Part shown: positions 41,912 through 50,297 of the stretch, one piece after another
How the letters are laid out: the number at the start of each line of letters is the position of its first letter
Position numbering within the stretch: position 1 is the stretch's first letter
Source: Sulfitobacter sabulilitoris
GTDB lineage: Bacteria > Pseudomonadota > Alphaproteobacteria > Rhodobacterales > Rhodobacteraceae
DNA: 64,000 nt
Reading direction: 5' to 3'
NCBI RefSeq assembly: GCF_005887615.1
Contig: NZ_VANS01000002.1
Location: forward strand, 186,001-250,000
Program-made: the position numbers and the translations under genes
Notes under the pieces: generated by a model
What the model was told of the DNA's origin: nothing
The model's database searches: none
What the model saw: the letters and a program-made list of their open reading frames with translations, nothing else

Positions 41912-43011
41912 GGGGCGCGCTGGCTGCCTGCGTCGCGGTGATGTTGTCGGTTTTGGCGGCACATGCAGGCCCGGTTCGGATAAAGGATCTGGTCGATTTC
42001 GACGGTGTGCGCGGCAATGACCTTGTCGGCTATGGCCTGGTGGTGGGTCTGAACGGGACCGGCGACGGGCTGCGCAACGCTCCCTTCACCGAAGAAATCA
42101 TGTCGAACATCCTTGAGAGGTTGGGCGTCAACGTGACGGGCGAACAGTTCCGCCCCAAGAATGTCGCGGCGGTATTCGTGACCGCCGTGTTGCCACCGTT
42201 CGCCCGTGCGGGCGGACAGATCGATGTGACCGTCTCGGCGATAGGAGACGCCAAAAGCCTGTTGGGCGGGACGCTGATCATGACGCCGATGAACGCGGCC
42301 GACGGCGACATCTATGCGGTGGCGCAGGGCACGATCATCGCGGGCGGTGCCGTCGCCGAGGGCGATGGCGCGACGGTCGTCCAGGGCGTTCCGACGGCCG
42401 GCGTCATACCGTCCGGCGCGCGTGTCGAGCGGGAAATCGCATTTGATCTGTCCACGCTCAGCAATCTGCGGCTGGCGTTGCGAGATGCGGATTTCACCAC
42501 CGCCGTCCGGATCGAGCAAGCCATAAATGGCGATTTCGGCAGGCAGGTTGCGGTCATGTTGGATTCCGGCACCGTTCAGCTTGACGTCCCGCGCACGCGC
42601 ATGGCGTCTGTAGCGCATGCCCTGGGCCGGATCGAAAACATCGAGGTCGAGCCAGAGCGCAAAGCGCGCGTTGTGGTGGATCAACGCTCGGGAACGATCG
42701 TGATGAGCGAGGATGTGCGCATCTCGCGTGTTGCCGTATCGCAAGGCAACCTGACGCTTCGAATTCAGGAAGCCCCGATCGCGGTGCAGCCCAATCCATT
42801 TGCCGCAGGCGAAACCGTGGTCGTGCCCCGCACGCAGGTGGCCATTCAGGAAGAACCAGGTATCGGCCTTGCGGATGTGCCGGATGGCACGTCACTGTCG
42901 CAGGTCATTGTCGGCCTCAACGCCCTGGGCGTGTCGCCGCGCGACATGATCGATATCCTCAAGAGCATCAAGGCCGCCGGTGCGCTGCATGCCGAATTTG
43001 TCGTCCGCTAG
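41908..43011 (+). CDS. flgI: Flagellar P-ring protein FlgI
   Basis: Periplasmic P-ring subunit of 367 residues. A cleavable signal peptide (about 1-20, ending AAHA) is followed by the family start 'GPVRIKDLVDFDGVRGNDLVGYGLVVGLNGTGDG'. The C-terminus 'LSQVIVGLNALGVSPRDMIDILKSIKAAGALHAEFVVR' is typical. The GTG start overlaps the flgL stop by 4 bp, which fixes the start. Last gene of this operon; the next gene is convergent. Confidence 0.96.
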   Translation: MRGALAACVAVMLSVLAAHAGPVRIKDLVDFDGVRGNDLVGYGLVVGLNGTGDGLRNAPFTEEIMSNILERLGVNVTGEQFRPKNVAAVFVTAVLPPFARAGGQIDVTVSAIGDAKSLLGGTLIMTPMNAADGDIYAVAQGTIIAGGAVAEGDGATVVQGVPTAGVIPSGARVEREIAFDLSTLSNLRLALRDADFTTAVRIEQAINGDFGRQVAVMLDSGTVQLDVPRTRMASVAHALGRIENIEVEPERKARVVVDQRSGTIVMSEDVRISRVAVSQGNLTLRIQEAPIAVQPNPFAAGETVVVPRTQVAIQEEPGIGLADVPDGTSLSQVIVGLNALGVSPRDMIDILKSIKAAGALHAEFVVR

Positions 43012-43032
43012 GGTCGGCCGGGCTCCGCAGTT

Positions 43033-44277
43033 CTACAACATCTTCAGGCGGCGATGCATGAGTGCGGTCAATCCGGGCCAGATTCGGTGGACAAGTGCAA
43101 GATACGCCGCCGCAGCGGCACAATGCCCCGCACGGACACCAGCATAAAGCATCGCGACATCCGGCGCGGTGCCGGGATCGCACAGAACGACGGTTCCGAT
43201 CATGACCGGAACGCAGGACCAATCCAACAGATGCCGCAAGAATGCAGACCGTGTTGCAATCAGCAACAGATCGGTTGCGCCGAAAATCGCCGGCATTTCG
43301 GCGGCCAAAACCAGCCAAGCCATGACCGTGGGGTCGAACGGAACGGTCCCCGGCAGGGCCTTGGCGACGATCGGTGCGATTGCCAGAACCCCCAAGACAG
43401 ACGCACCACCGATCAACAGGATTCCCAAGTTGACCCGTGCGGCGGCTGACACGAACCTGGCGGTCGATGATCCGGTATAGAGTGCGGCCAGCCCCGGCCC
43501 CATCGCACCACGGATCGCCGTGTTGACCAGATCGACAGGCGACACCAATGCACGGGCGATCAGATACGCAGCCGCCTCTGTGCCCGGCAGGATCCAGCCC
43601 AGCACAAGAATGTCGGAACCCCGGAACACCGCACCGCCCGCCGCGATCAATGTCAGGCGTCTTTGAGGGTTCACCGACGGGTCCGATGATTTGCCCATCG
43701 CTGGAAGAAGTGTCCAAAGGGCAAAGGACAGCGCAAAGAGCGTCGCAAGAAGATGCAGCCCCAGAAAGCTGCGCAGATCCAGGCGACCGAGCTGTTCGGC
43801 CCCCAAAACAGCGCAGAAAACGAGGAGAATCGGCAGCGGGCCGTTCATCATCAGCGCGCGCGCCTTGAACCCGGTTCCGGCTACTCCGGCGCTGGCAATT
43901 CGGATCAGACCCAACGCCAACCCAAGACCAAGAACCACGACCGCGGCAGGCGCGTTGTCGCGCAACACAAGCGAAGGCATCCACCATGCGAACCCAAGCA
44001 GCCCCGCCGACAAGACGCCCCAGCATACCACGACTTCGCCCAAGCCGACGACACAGGCCGACCGCCCTGCTGACGCGGAAACCGAAAACCGGTAAATAAT
44101 CCAAGGCGCCCATCCGTTGGAGCAGACGCGGGCAAGCAGGGATGCAGCGGCCAGGGCATACAGCATCTGACCCAGGCCGTGGTGCGACAGGTTTTGGGCC
44201 AGTACCGCGACATAGCCGATCCAAGCGCAGATCGTGATGCATCGCGCCGCCGTGTTCAAAATGACGACACGGGTCAT
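43033..44277 (-). CDS. Wzx-like polysaccharide/oligosaccharide flippase
   Basis: Integral membrane protein of about 414 residues with 12-14 hydrophobic segments. It resembles the lipid-linked oligosaccharide flippase (MOP exporter) superfamily, with 'NTAARCITICAWIGYVAVLAQNLSHHGLGQMLYA' at the N-terminus and 'IARALVSPVDLVNTAIRGAMGPGLAALY' near the middle. ATG 44277 (MTRVVILNTAARC) best fits the first helix, but no good ribosome binding site is seen; an ATG at 44394 would add 39 residues. Lying between flgI and fliP, it is an unusual member of a flagellar locus. It may handle a glycan for surface or flagellar decoration. Confidence 0.75.
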   Translation of the reverse strand: MTRVVILNTAARCITICAWIGYVAVLAQNLSHHGLGQMLYALAAASLLARVCSNGWAPWIIYRFSVSASAGRSACVVGLGEVVVCWGVLSAGLLGFAWWMPSLVLRDNAPAAVVVLGLGLALGLIRIASAGVAGTGFKARALMMNGPLPILLVFCAVLGAEQLGRLDLRSFLGLHLLATLFALSFALWTLLPAMGKSSDPSVNPQRRLTLIAAGGAVFRGSDILVLGWILPGTEAAAYLIARALVSPVDLVNTAIRGAMGPGLAALYTGSSTARFVSAAARVNLGILLIGGASVLGVLAIAPIVAKALPGTVPFDPTVMAWLVLAAEMPAIFGATDLLLIATRSAFLRHLLDWSCVPVMIGTVVLCDPGTAPDVAMLYAGVRAGHCAAAAAYLALVHRIWPGLTALMHRRLKML

Positions 44278-44471
44278 CGCTGCGTCGCGGTCACACGGCG
44301 TCGAACGCCTTGTATCCTCTGCCCCAGCACGCGCCGAAAAGGTATCACTCCGCAAAACCCCCGAATGATGTTCGGATACGGGAGTGACACACAAGGCTTT
44401 GCAAGCGCGTTAAGGCAAGACCCGCAAGTGTCTCGCATTTTGCTCAACCAGGCAGAGGTCTTGCGGCGACG

Positions 44472-45215
44472 CTAGAAGTAGCTGCGCACCAGGCTGCCCG
44501 CGATCAGGCTCCACCCGTCGGCCACAACGAAAAAAGCGAGTTTGAACGGGAGCGATACGATGGCAGGCGGCACCATCATCATCCCCATCGACATCAGGAC
44601 CGCCGCGACAACCAGGTCGATGATCAAGAACGGCAGGAACACCAAAAAGCCGATTTGGAAGGCGCGCGAGATTTCTGACAGAAGGAAACTGGGTATCAGA
44701 ACCGACAGCGGGGCATCGCGCCCGGGTGTCAGAGCGGCGGTGTCGGGGCGCAGTTCGGCCATGGCCAGAAACGTGTCGGGATCCAGCCGGGCCGCCATGA
44801 AGCCGCGAAACGGATCGAGCGTGCGCTGAAACGCGGTTTCGACATCGATCTGGTCATTCGTGAGCGGTTCGATGCCGTTGGTCCAGGCGGCGGTAAACAC
44901 CGGTTCCATCACGAAATAGGTCAGAAACAACGCCAGGCTGACGATGAGCATATTCGGCGGCGATTGCTGCAGTCCGATCGCCTGTCGCAAGATCGACAAA
45001 ACCGTCACAAGAAACGGAAAACAGGTCACCATGATGGCAAGCCCCGGCGCAAGGCTGAGGACTGTGATGAGCGCGAAAAGCTGGATCGTGCGCGCGGAAA
45101 TCGAGCCGTCATCGCCGAAAGAGATCGAAAAATCCTGCGCCTGGGCCGTTAGCGGCAGCAAAAACAGCGCTGTCGCCAATCCGGCAGCGCAACACCAGAA
45201 ACGATATCTCGTCAC
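44472..45215 (-). CDS. fliP: Flagellar export gate protein FliP
   Basis: Export-gate core protein of 247 residues with a cleavable signal peptide (ending TAQAQ, about 27). Four membrane helices follow. Signature stretches are 'LALITVLSLAP'-type 'LFALITVLSLAPGLAIMVTCF', 'RQAIGLQQSPPNMLIVSLALFLTYFVM' and 'FLVFLPFLIIDLVVAAVLMSMGMMMVPP'. The GTG start overlaps the fliN stop (GTGA). Last gene of fliF-fliH-fliN-fliP. Confidence 0.96.
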   Translation of the reverse strand: MTRYRFWCCAAGLATALFLLPLTAQAQDFSISFGDDGSISARTIQLFALITVLSLAPGLAIMVTCFPFLVTVLSILRQAIGLQQSPPNMLIVSLALFLTYFVMEPVFTAAWTNGIEPLTNDQIDVETAFQRTLDPFRGFMAARLDPDTFLAMAELRPDTAALTPGRDAPLSVLIPSFLLSEISRAFQIGFLVFLPFLIIDLVVAAVLMSMGMMMVPPAIVSLPFKLAFFVVADGWSLIAGSLVRSYF

Positions 45216-45505
45216 AGGGGGCTATGCAGATCAACGACTTCGATCAGCCGGACGGTCAGTTTCTGGTTTTCTCCGTCCTCCGCCTCTTCCAAGAGGCCCC
45301 GCGCGATCAGGCGATCCCCGACATAGAGGTCCACGGGATCATCCACGCGCTTGTCCAGGGAAAGAACCGCGTTTTCGCCCATGGCGACCAGATCGCGCAC
45401 CAGCGGATAGGCCTTGCCGACCGAGACCGTGATTTCGATCGGAACGGAGGTGAACGGATTGGTCGGGTCGGCGGCATCGGGCCGTGCGGTCTGGGTGTCA
45501 TCCAT
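45212..45505 (-). CDS. fliN: Flagellar switch protein FliN
   Basis: C-ring component of 97 residues made mostly of one SpoA domain ('PIEITVSVGKAYPLVRDLVAMGENAVLSLDKRVDDPVDLYVGDRLIARGLL'). It helps set rotation direction and docks the export ATPase complex. Start ATG 45505 has a perfect AGGAG at 7-nt spacing; the upstream in-frame ATG (45526) lacks one. No FliM or FliG is encoded nearby, so its C-ring partners come from elsewhere. Confidence 0.94.
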   Translation of the reverse strand: MDDTQTARPDAADPTNPFTSVPIEITVSVGKAYPLVRDLVAMGENAVLSLDKRVDDPVDLYVGDRLIARGLLEEAEDGENQKLTVRLIEVVDLHSPL

Positions 45506-46100
45506 TTGAATGCTCCTGTTCGACATGATGGAAATAGGCGGTCATTGCGTTGGAAACGTCCGTGATCAGGGCGTCGAGGTTTATGTCCCGCTCCGCTGGT
45601 CCGACCTGAATTCTGGCCTGTCCGGACGCGAGCGTGGCATCGGTGGTCAGCGACAGGACATCGGGCAGCGCGGGGGTGATCAGGGCCGCGACGATGTCAT
45701 GGCTTTCCGGCGCGACCCTGATGATGACGCCGGCGTCGGCATGGCATTGGATCAGCGGCCCCACCTGTTCGAGAATTTGGCCACCCAGCCCATGCCGCGC
45801 GACGGCAGGAAGCAGTTTGCCCACGATCTGTTGCATCAGCGGCCGGAGATTGAGCACGACGTCTGCCACCGCGTCCCGGTAGGTAAATGCCATGTCCTGA
45901 AGGTTTTGGGCCAGCTCGGCGCTCAGGCTCATCCGATCATCTGCCTGCGCCTGCACGGCATCGGCCTGCCCCGCGCTGTAGCCTGCGTCATAAGCCTCGC
46001 GCAGATGATTCTGCAGCGGACCGTCTTCATCGACTTTTGTCTGTTCATCGCCCGGAGCGTCTCTGCCGAAATCTGGGAATCTATGCGAGAGGGTCATCAT
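45498..46100 (-). CDS. fliH: FliH-like flagellar assembly protein
   Basis: Cytoplasmic regulator and stalk of the FliI ATPase, 200 residues. The acidic N-terminus is followed by the family's Ala/Gly-rich helix (HLREAYDAGYSAGQADAV, about 30-50), then the C-terminal FliH/VirB-type domain with RVAPESHD and 'GQARIQVGPAERDINLDALI'. Assignment rests on these patterns and on position between fliF and fliN. ATGATGA overlaps the fliF stop. fliG, often between fliF and fliH, is absent. Confidence 0.85.
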   Translation of the reverse strand: MMTLSHRFPDFGRDAPGDEQTKVDEDGPLQNHLREAYDAGYSAGQADAVQAQADDRMSLSAELAQNLQDMAFTYRDAVADVVLNLRPLMQQIVGKLLPAVARHGLGGQILEQVGPLIQCHADAGVIIRVAPESHDIVAALITPALPDVLSLTTDATLASGQARIQVGPAERDINLDALITDVSNAMTAYFHHVEQEHSNG

Positions 46101-47779
46101 GCTGGTTCTTCTTTGTCTTCAAGCCAGCCGCGTAGAATTTCGACCGTTTCTTCCTGCCGGTCGTCGATCAGGCTGCGCAACCGCGCCACGGGATCGCCCG
46201 CGGCCCCCCCCATCATCGGCAGGTCGGGCAAAGCGTCGGAAGCGTCGCCAAAGCTTGACACCATTGGCAGATCGGGAAGGTCGAAGGCGCCGGTCGTCAC
46301 CTCGCCCGTCAACGCGTCCGAACTGCCGAATTGCGCACCGGTTTCATCGTCGGGTGGCGATAGGGTGAGAGCCGCCGCTCCGGGTGCGGCAGCCGTCGGA
46401 CGCGACAGCAACGGGCGCACCACGAAAAGCCCGAGGATGAGTGTGACCAAGGCCAGGACCGCCATTTGAATTGCCGACATCAGGTCAATATCAAGCCCCT
46501 GCAGCAGCGTTGTATTCGCGACGGTGCCTATCGGCGCCACGCTTTGCAAAGCCATCGACTTGATCGTGATCACATCGCCGCGTGTTTCGTCGAATCCGAC
46601 GGCAGAGGCCACCAATTCCCGAAGCGCGTCGATTTCCGCGTCTTCCCGGGGCGTCTGTATCGTTTCGCCAGATGCATCCGTGCTCACCTGGTCGTTGACC
46701 AGGACCGCAACCGTCAGTCGCTTGATCGCGCCCGGCGCGCGGACAACCTCGCGCTCGGTCTCCGACACTTCGTAGTTCACACGTTCACGCGTTTCGCTGT
46801 TTTGCGAGGAGTCCCCTCCGCCACCCTCGCCGTTTTCGGTATCGGGAAGGTTGGACGCGACCGTGACGTCGCCGCCGCCGGAGCCCTTGGAGGTGTTCGT
46901 CGTCTCTTCTGTGTCGGTGCTGATCGCCACGCGGCCATCGGGGTCAAAAATCCGCTCGCGGATGGCTTCGCTTTCGGTGACGGTGTCCACACTGACTTCG
47001 ACGATTGCATTGCCGAAACCCACGCGCGCCTCCAGCATCCGCTCCACCCGGTCGCGCAGGACCTGCGCCTTGTCGTCACCGCCGATGGCGGGAACGACGT
47101 CATCGCCATTCCCCAGCAGCGCGCCGGTGGCATCGATCACCGCAACATCGTCGGCGGCAAGCCCCGCCACGGCCGAGGCGACCAGAAAGCGCACGGCCTT
47201 GGCTTGGGCCGGGCTGATGGTGCCGCCGTTGGGCGTTAGCGACACGGAGGCCTTCGGGGTCACACCCCGCTGAAACGGATTGGACCCGGTGCTGGCAATA
47301 TGGACGCGGGCCATGGCGATATGCGGGCTGGACACGATGGTACGGGCCAACTCGCCTTCTTTCGCGCGCCAGTAGGCCGCATCGAACATCTGCGACGTGG
47401 TGCCGAATCCCGACAGCGTATCGAGCAACTCATACCCGCGATTGGAATTGGCAGGCAGTCCCTCGCTCGCCAGGGTCATGCGCAACTCGTCACGCGCCTT
47501 TGCGTCCACCAAGATCGATCCGCCACGCACCTCGAATAATGCGCCTCTTTGTTCGAGGGCGCGCACGACATCGCCGGCGGCCCCGTTTTCGAGGCCTGCG
47601 TAGAGCAGGGTCATCGACGGCGCGGTCGCCATTCGCGACATTGCCAGAATGGCAAAGAACATCGCACCCGTGGCCGCGATGACGATGATCTGGCGGCGCA
47701 GATCGAGCCCGGTCCAGACATTCAGTAATTGCTGCACAATCGCCTCCGTCAATCCGGGCGTTCTGCCCGGCGATGGCAT
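46097..47779 (-). CDS. fliF: Flagellar MS-ring protein FliF
   Basis: MS-ring subunit of 560 residues, the base on which the flagellum assembles. Two membrane helices flank the periplasmic part (about 30-48 and 455-475). Ring-building motifs include 'LLYAGLENGAAGDVVRALEQRGALFEVRGGSILVDA', 'RAKEGELARTIVSSPHIAMARVHIA' and 'KASVSLTPNGGTISPAQAKAVRFLVASAVAGL'. The C-terminal cytoplasmic tail ends in a short helical segment (RLRSLIDDRQEETVEILRGW), the usual FliG-binding position. The start has a weak ribosome binding site; a CtrA-like box lies 20 bp upstream. Confidence 0.96.
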   Translation of the reverse strand: MPSPGRTPGLTEAIVQQLLNVWTGLDLRRQIIVIAATGAMFFAILAMSRMATAPSMTLLYAGLENGAAGDVVRALEQRGALFEVRGGSILVDAKARDELRMTLASEGLPANSNRGYELLDTLSGFGTTSQMFDAAYWRAKEGELARTIVSSPHIAMARVHIASTGSNPFQRGVTPKASVSLTPNGGTISPAQAKAVRFLVASAVAGLAADDVAVIDATGALLGNGDDVVPAIGGDDKAQVLRDRVERMLEARVGFGNAIVEVSVDTVTESEAIRERIFDPDGRVAISTDTEETTNTSKGSGGGDVTVASNLPDTENGEGGGGDSSQNSETRERVNYEVSETEREVVRAPGAIKRLTVAVLVNDQVSTDASGETIQTPREDAEIDALRELVASAVGFDETRGDVITIKSMALQSVAPIGTVANTTLLQGLDIDLMSAIQMAVLALVTLILGLFVVRPLLSRPTAAAPGAAALTLSPPDDETGAQFGSSDALTGEVTTGAFDLPDLPMVSSFGDASDALPDLPMMGGAAGDPVARLRSLIDDRQEETVEILRGWLEDKEEPA

Positions 47780-47798
47780 CAGGAATGACCGAACTGGC

Positions 47799-47813
47799 TT
47801 AACAATCGGTTAG
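47799..47813. promoter_or_regulatory. CtrA-like box between fliF and fliL
   Basis: TTAA-CAATCGG-TTAG matches TTAA-N7-TTAA at 7 of 8 positions in the 80-bp divergent spacer. It lies 20 bp before fliF and 47 bp before fliL, so one site may serve both operons. Confidence 0.55.
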
Positions 47814-47859
47814 TGCAATCGGGTCTATATCAAGTTTCACAACCAGGATTGGGACCCAA

Positions 47860-48357
47860 ATGTCAGATCAGGACGATCCAGAGACTGAAACGAACGATGC
47901 ACCGCGCAAGACATCCAAATTGCCTTTGCTTATTGGGCTTGTTCTGGGGATGGCGGGTGGTGGCGCGGGGTTCTACGCCACGTGGTCGGGGATGATTCTT
48001 GCCCCCGAATCGGACAGTCACGCCGATACTGAGAATGACGTTATCGGCGACACGCCCGATATCGCGTTTGTCGCGGTGGATCCGCTGACGATCTCTCTGG
48101 CGGGTTCCGATAACGCCCAGTATTTGCGGTTTCGGGCAGAGCTTGAAGTGCCCAGCGCGCATCAAAGCCACGTCGAATTGCTGCTGCCACGCGTCGTCGA
48201 TGTGCTCAACGGCTATTTGCGTGCCCTTGAAGTGGCCGATCTCGAAGATCCCTCCGCCCTGATCCGATTGCGCGCGCAAATGCTGCGCCGGGTGCAGGTC
48301 GTGGCGGGCCCGGGGCGGGTCAACGACCTGCTCGTGATGGAATTTGTACTGAACTGA
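47860..48357 (+). CDS. fliL: Flagellar basal body-associated protein FliL
   Basis: Single-pass inner-membrane protein of 165 residues near the stator. An acidic cytoplasmic N-terminus is followed by one helix (about 21-44) and a periplasmic stomatin-like domain ('FVAVDPLTISLAGSDNAQYLRFRAELEV', 'LLPRVVDVLNGYLRAL'), ending DLLVMEFVLN, the normal FliL ending. First gene of the fliL-motE-motA operon. A second FliL-family gene lies at 57817-58326. Confidence 0.93.
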   Translation: MSDQDDPETETNDAPRKTSKLPLLIGLVLGMAGGGAGFYATWSGMILAPESDSHADTENDVIGDTPDIAFVAVDPLTISLAGSDNAQYLRFRAELEVPSAHQSHVELLLPRVVDVLNGYLRALEVADLEDPSALIRLRAQMLRRVQVVAGPGRVNDLLVMEFVLN

Positions 48358-48366
48358 GAGGGTAAG

Positions 48367-48762
48367 ATGGACATTATCGCTGATATTCTGCTGGTTGCAG
48401 GTGCGTTGGGGGCCGGTTTGTACTGTCTGGTCCTGGGCCGCAGGCTGAACCGGTTCAACGATCTTGAAAAGGGCGTGGGTGGCGCGGTTGCCGTGCTGTC
48501 GGCACAGGTGGATGATCTGACGAAAACCCTTTCGGCAGCTCAGGCGACAGCCGCCGCTTCCGCCAAAAGCCTGACTGAATTGACACGGCGCGCCGAGGAC
48601 ATGTCGCGTCGGCTCGAGCTTCAGATGGCGTCGCTGCACGATATCCCGGACCGGCCGATGGCGGCCCCCCCGAAAGCGGAGAGCAAGGCACCAGCCCCGC
48701 CCCCGCTGCAAGACGCGGCCGGGCCGATGTTCACCCGGCACCGCACCGCGGGAGCAGCGTGA
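48367..48762 (+). CDS. Small membrane-anchored flagellar-cluster protein, DUF6468-like
   Basis: Protein of 131 residues. An N-terminal membrane helix (about 3-23, IADILLVAGALGAGLYCLVL) is followed by 'GRRLNRFNDLEKGVGGAVAVLSAQVDDLTKTL', a helical coiled-coil region to about 90, and a Pro/Ala-rich tail. It resembles a conserved alphaproteobacterial flagellar-cluster family (I believe DUF6468); molecular role unknown. It lies 9 bp after fliL and overlaps the motE-like start (TGATG). Confidence 0.75.
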   Translation: MDIIADILLVAGALGAGLYCLVLGRRLNRFNDLEKGVGGAVAVLSAQVDDLTKTLSAAQATAAASAKSLTELTRRAEDMSRRLELQMASLHDIPDRPMAAPPKAESKAPAPPPLQDAAGPMFTRHRTAGAA

Positions 48763-49358
48763 TGGGCAAGGCATCGAAAACACGTCGTCGCAGATCCGGA
48801 CGCGGGACAGTGCTGTTGATCGCGGCGCTTTTGATGGGGTCGGCGGCGCTCCGGGTGGGTGCTGGCGCTGGCCCCGCTTTTGCAAAAGACGCTTTGCTGC
48901 CCGCGCAAACGGATATGGATATGGCAACGGCCGCATCGCCGTCGTCGCCCGGTGACATGCAGGCGATGCTGCAAGCCTTTCAACAACGCGAAGCGCGTAT
49001 CCTAGAGCGCGAAAAAAGAATGGAAATAAGGCTCAAGGCTCTGTCGGTCGCCGATCAGGAAATCGAGAAACGCCTGGCCAGCCTGCAATCCGCCGAAGCC
49101 GCCCTGCGTGCAACGCTCGCTTTGGCCGACAGCGCCGCGGAAGATGATCTGGCGCGTTTGACGACGGTGTACGAAAGCATGAAACCCAAGGACGCGGCGG
49201 CCTTGTTCGAAGCGATGGAGCCGGAGTTCGCTGCCGGTTTTCTGGGCCGGATGCGCGCCGATGCCGCCGCCGGCATCATGGCCGGATTATCCCCGACTTC
49301 CGCCTATACGATCAGCGTCATCCTGGCGGGCCGAAACGCAAATGTTCCAAAAGGCTGA
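48762..49358 (+). CDS. motE: MotE-like motility protein
   Basis: Exported or membrane-anchored protein of 198 residues with an N-terminal hydrophobic segment (about 16-40). A long coiled coil follows (about 65-125; QQREARILEREKRMEIRLKA...). The C-terminal MgtE-N/MotE-type domain shows 'TTVYESMKPKDAAALFEAMEPEFAAGFLGRMRADAAAGIMAGLSP'. In rhizobia MotE is the periplasmic chaperone of MotC, needed for stator function. ATG 48762 has GGAG at 7 nt; a GTG at 48759 is possible. It sits directly upstream of motA. Confidence 0.85.
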   Translation: MGKASKTRRRRSGRGTVLLIAALLMGSAALRVGAGAGPAFAKDALLPAQTDMDMATAASPSSPGDMQAMLQAFQQREARILEREKRMEIRLKALSVADQEIEKRLASLQSAEAALRATLALADSAAEDDLARLTTVYESMKPKDAAALFEAMEPEFAAGFLGRMRADAAAGIMAGLSPTSAYTISVILAGRNANVPKG

Positions 49359-49427
49359 TCCGCAAAGAGGCTTTCTTAACTTCGATTTGCCAAGGTCGGC
49401 GCAACAGAAGTCATGCCGGGGGCAACC

Positions 49428-50297
49428 ATGATCGGAATCGTTGGAATTATCACAATATTCGTCATGGTGTTCGGCGGATACCTGGCCGCCGGCGGCAAGA
49501 TGGGGATCATTCTCAAGTCTCTGCCGTTCGAATTCACCATGATCGGTGGCGCGGCGGCCGGGGCTTTCCTGATCAGCAACGACATGGCCGCGATCAAGCA
49601 CACCCTCAAGGACGTGGGTCGCGTCTTCAAAGGCCCCAAGTGGAAGCACGAAGACTATCGCGACCTTTTGTGTCTGCTGTTCGAATTGATACGGCTTGCC
49701 CGTCAGAACCCGGTCGCGATCGAAGAACACATCGAAGCGCCCGAGGAGTCTCCGATTTTTTCGAAATATGGAAAGATCCTGACCGACAAGGAAGCCATCG
49801 CCCTGATCTGCGACACGATGCGATCCGCCTCAATGAACTATGACGACCCGCATCAGGTCGAAGAGGTTCTGGAAAAGCGGATGGACGCAAACATGCAGCA
49901 TGCCATGCATTCGAGCCATGCCCTGCAAACCGTGGCAGATGGTCTGCCTGCCTTGGGAATCGTGGCCGCCGTTCTTGGGGTGATCAAGACAATGGCCTCG
50001 ATCGATCAGCCACCGGAAGTTCTGGGAAAACTGATCGGCGGCGCGTTGGTGGGAACGTTTCTGGGCGTGTTCCTGGCCTACGGACTGGTCGGTCCCTTCG
50101 CCGCCAAGGTCAAAACCGTTACCGAAGAAGATGCTCATTTCTACCAGTTGATCCGTGAGGTTCTGGTCGCCAACCTGCACAATCATGCGACCAACATCTG
50201 CATCGAAGTGGGTCGCCAGAACACGCCGTCTCATTGTCGGCCCAGCTTTTCCGAGCTGGAAGACGCGCTCAAAGCGGTCAAGCAGGGTGCGGCGTGA
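49428..50297 (+). CDS. motA: Flagellar stator protein MotA
   Basis: Proton-channel stator subunit of 289 residues with four membrane helices (about 2-20, 33-52, 170-190, 205-225). Family motifs are 'VMVFGGYLAAGGKMGIILKSLPFEFTMIGGAAAGAFL' and 'VADGLPALGIVAAVLGVIKTM...LGKLIGGALVGTFLGVFLAYGLVGPFA' with the Pro residues important for gating. ATG 49428 gives the standard MIGIVGIITIF start and has GGGGG upstream; an ATG 15 bp earlier is less likely. A partial CtrA-like TTAA half-site lies near 49376. TGATG overlaps the next gene. Confidence 0.96.
   Translation: MIGIVGIITIFVMVFGGYLAAGGKMGIILKSLPFEFTMIGGAAAGAFLISNDMAAIKHTLKDVGRVFKGPKWKHEDYRDLLCLLFELIRLARQNPVAIEEHIEAPEESPIFSKYGKILTDKEAIALICDTMRSASMNYDDPHQVEEVLEKRMDANMQHAMHSSHALQTVADGLPALGIVAAVLGVIKTMASIDQPPEVLGKLIGGALVGTFLGVFLAYGLVGPFAAKVKTVTEEDAHFYQLIREVLVANLHNHATNICIEVGRQNTPSHCRPSFSELEDALKAVKQGAA

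Noticed and set aside
42968-44242. Alternative minus-strand frame over the flippase
   Set aside because: Its translation is Arg/Gly/Cys-rich without membrane helices, whereas the chosen frame gives a coherent multi-pass protein.
49374-49390. CtrA box before motA
   Set aside because: TTAA-N7-TTGC matches only 6 of 8 positions; too weak to list as a site.
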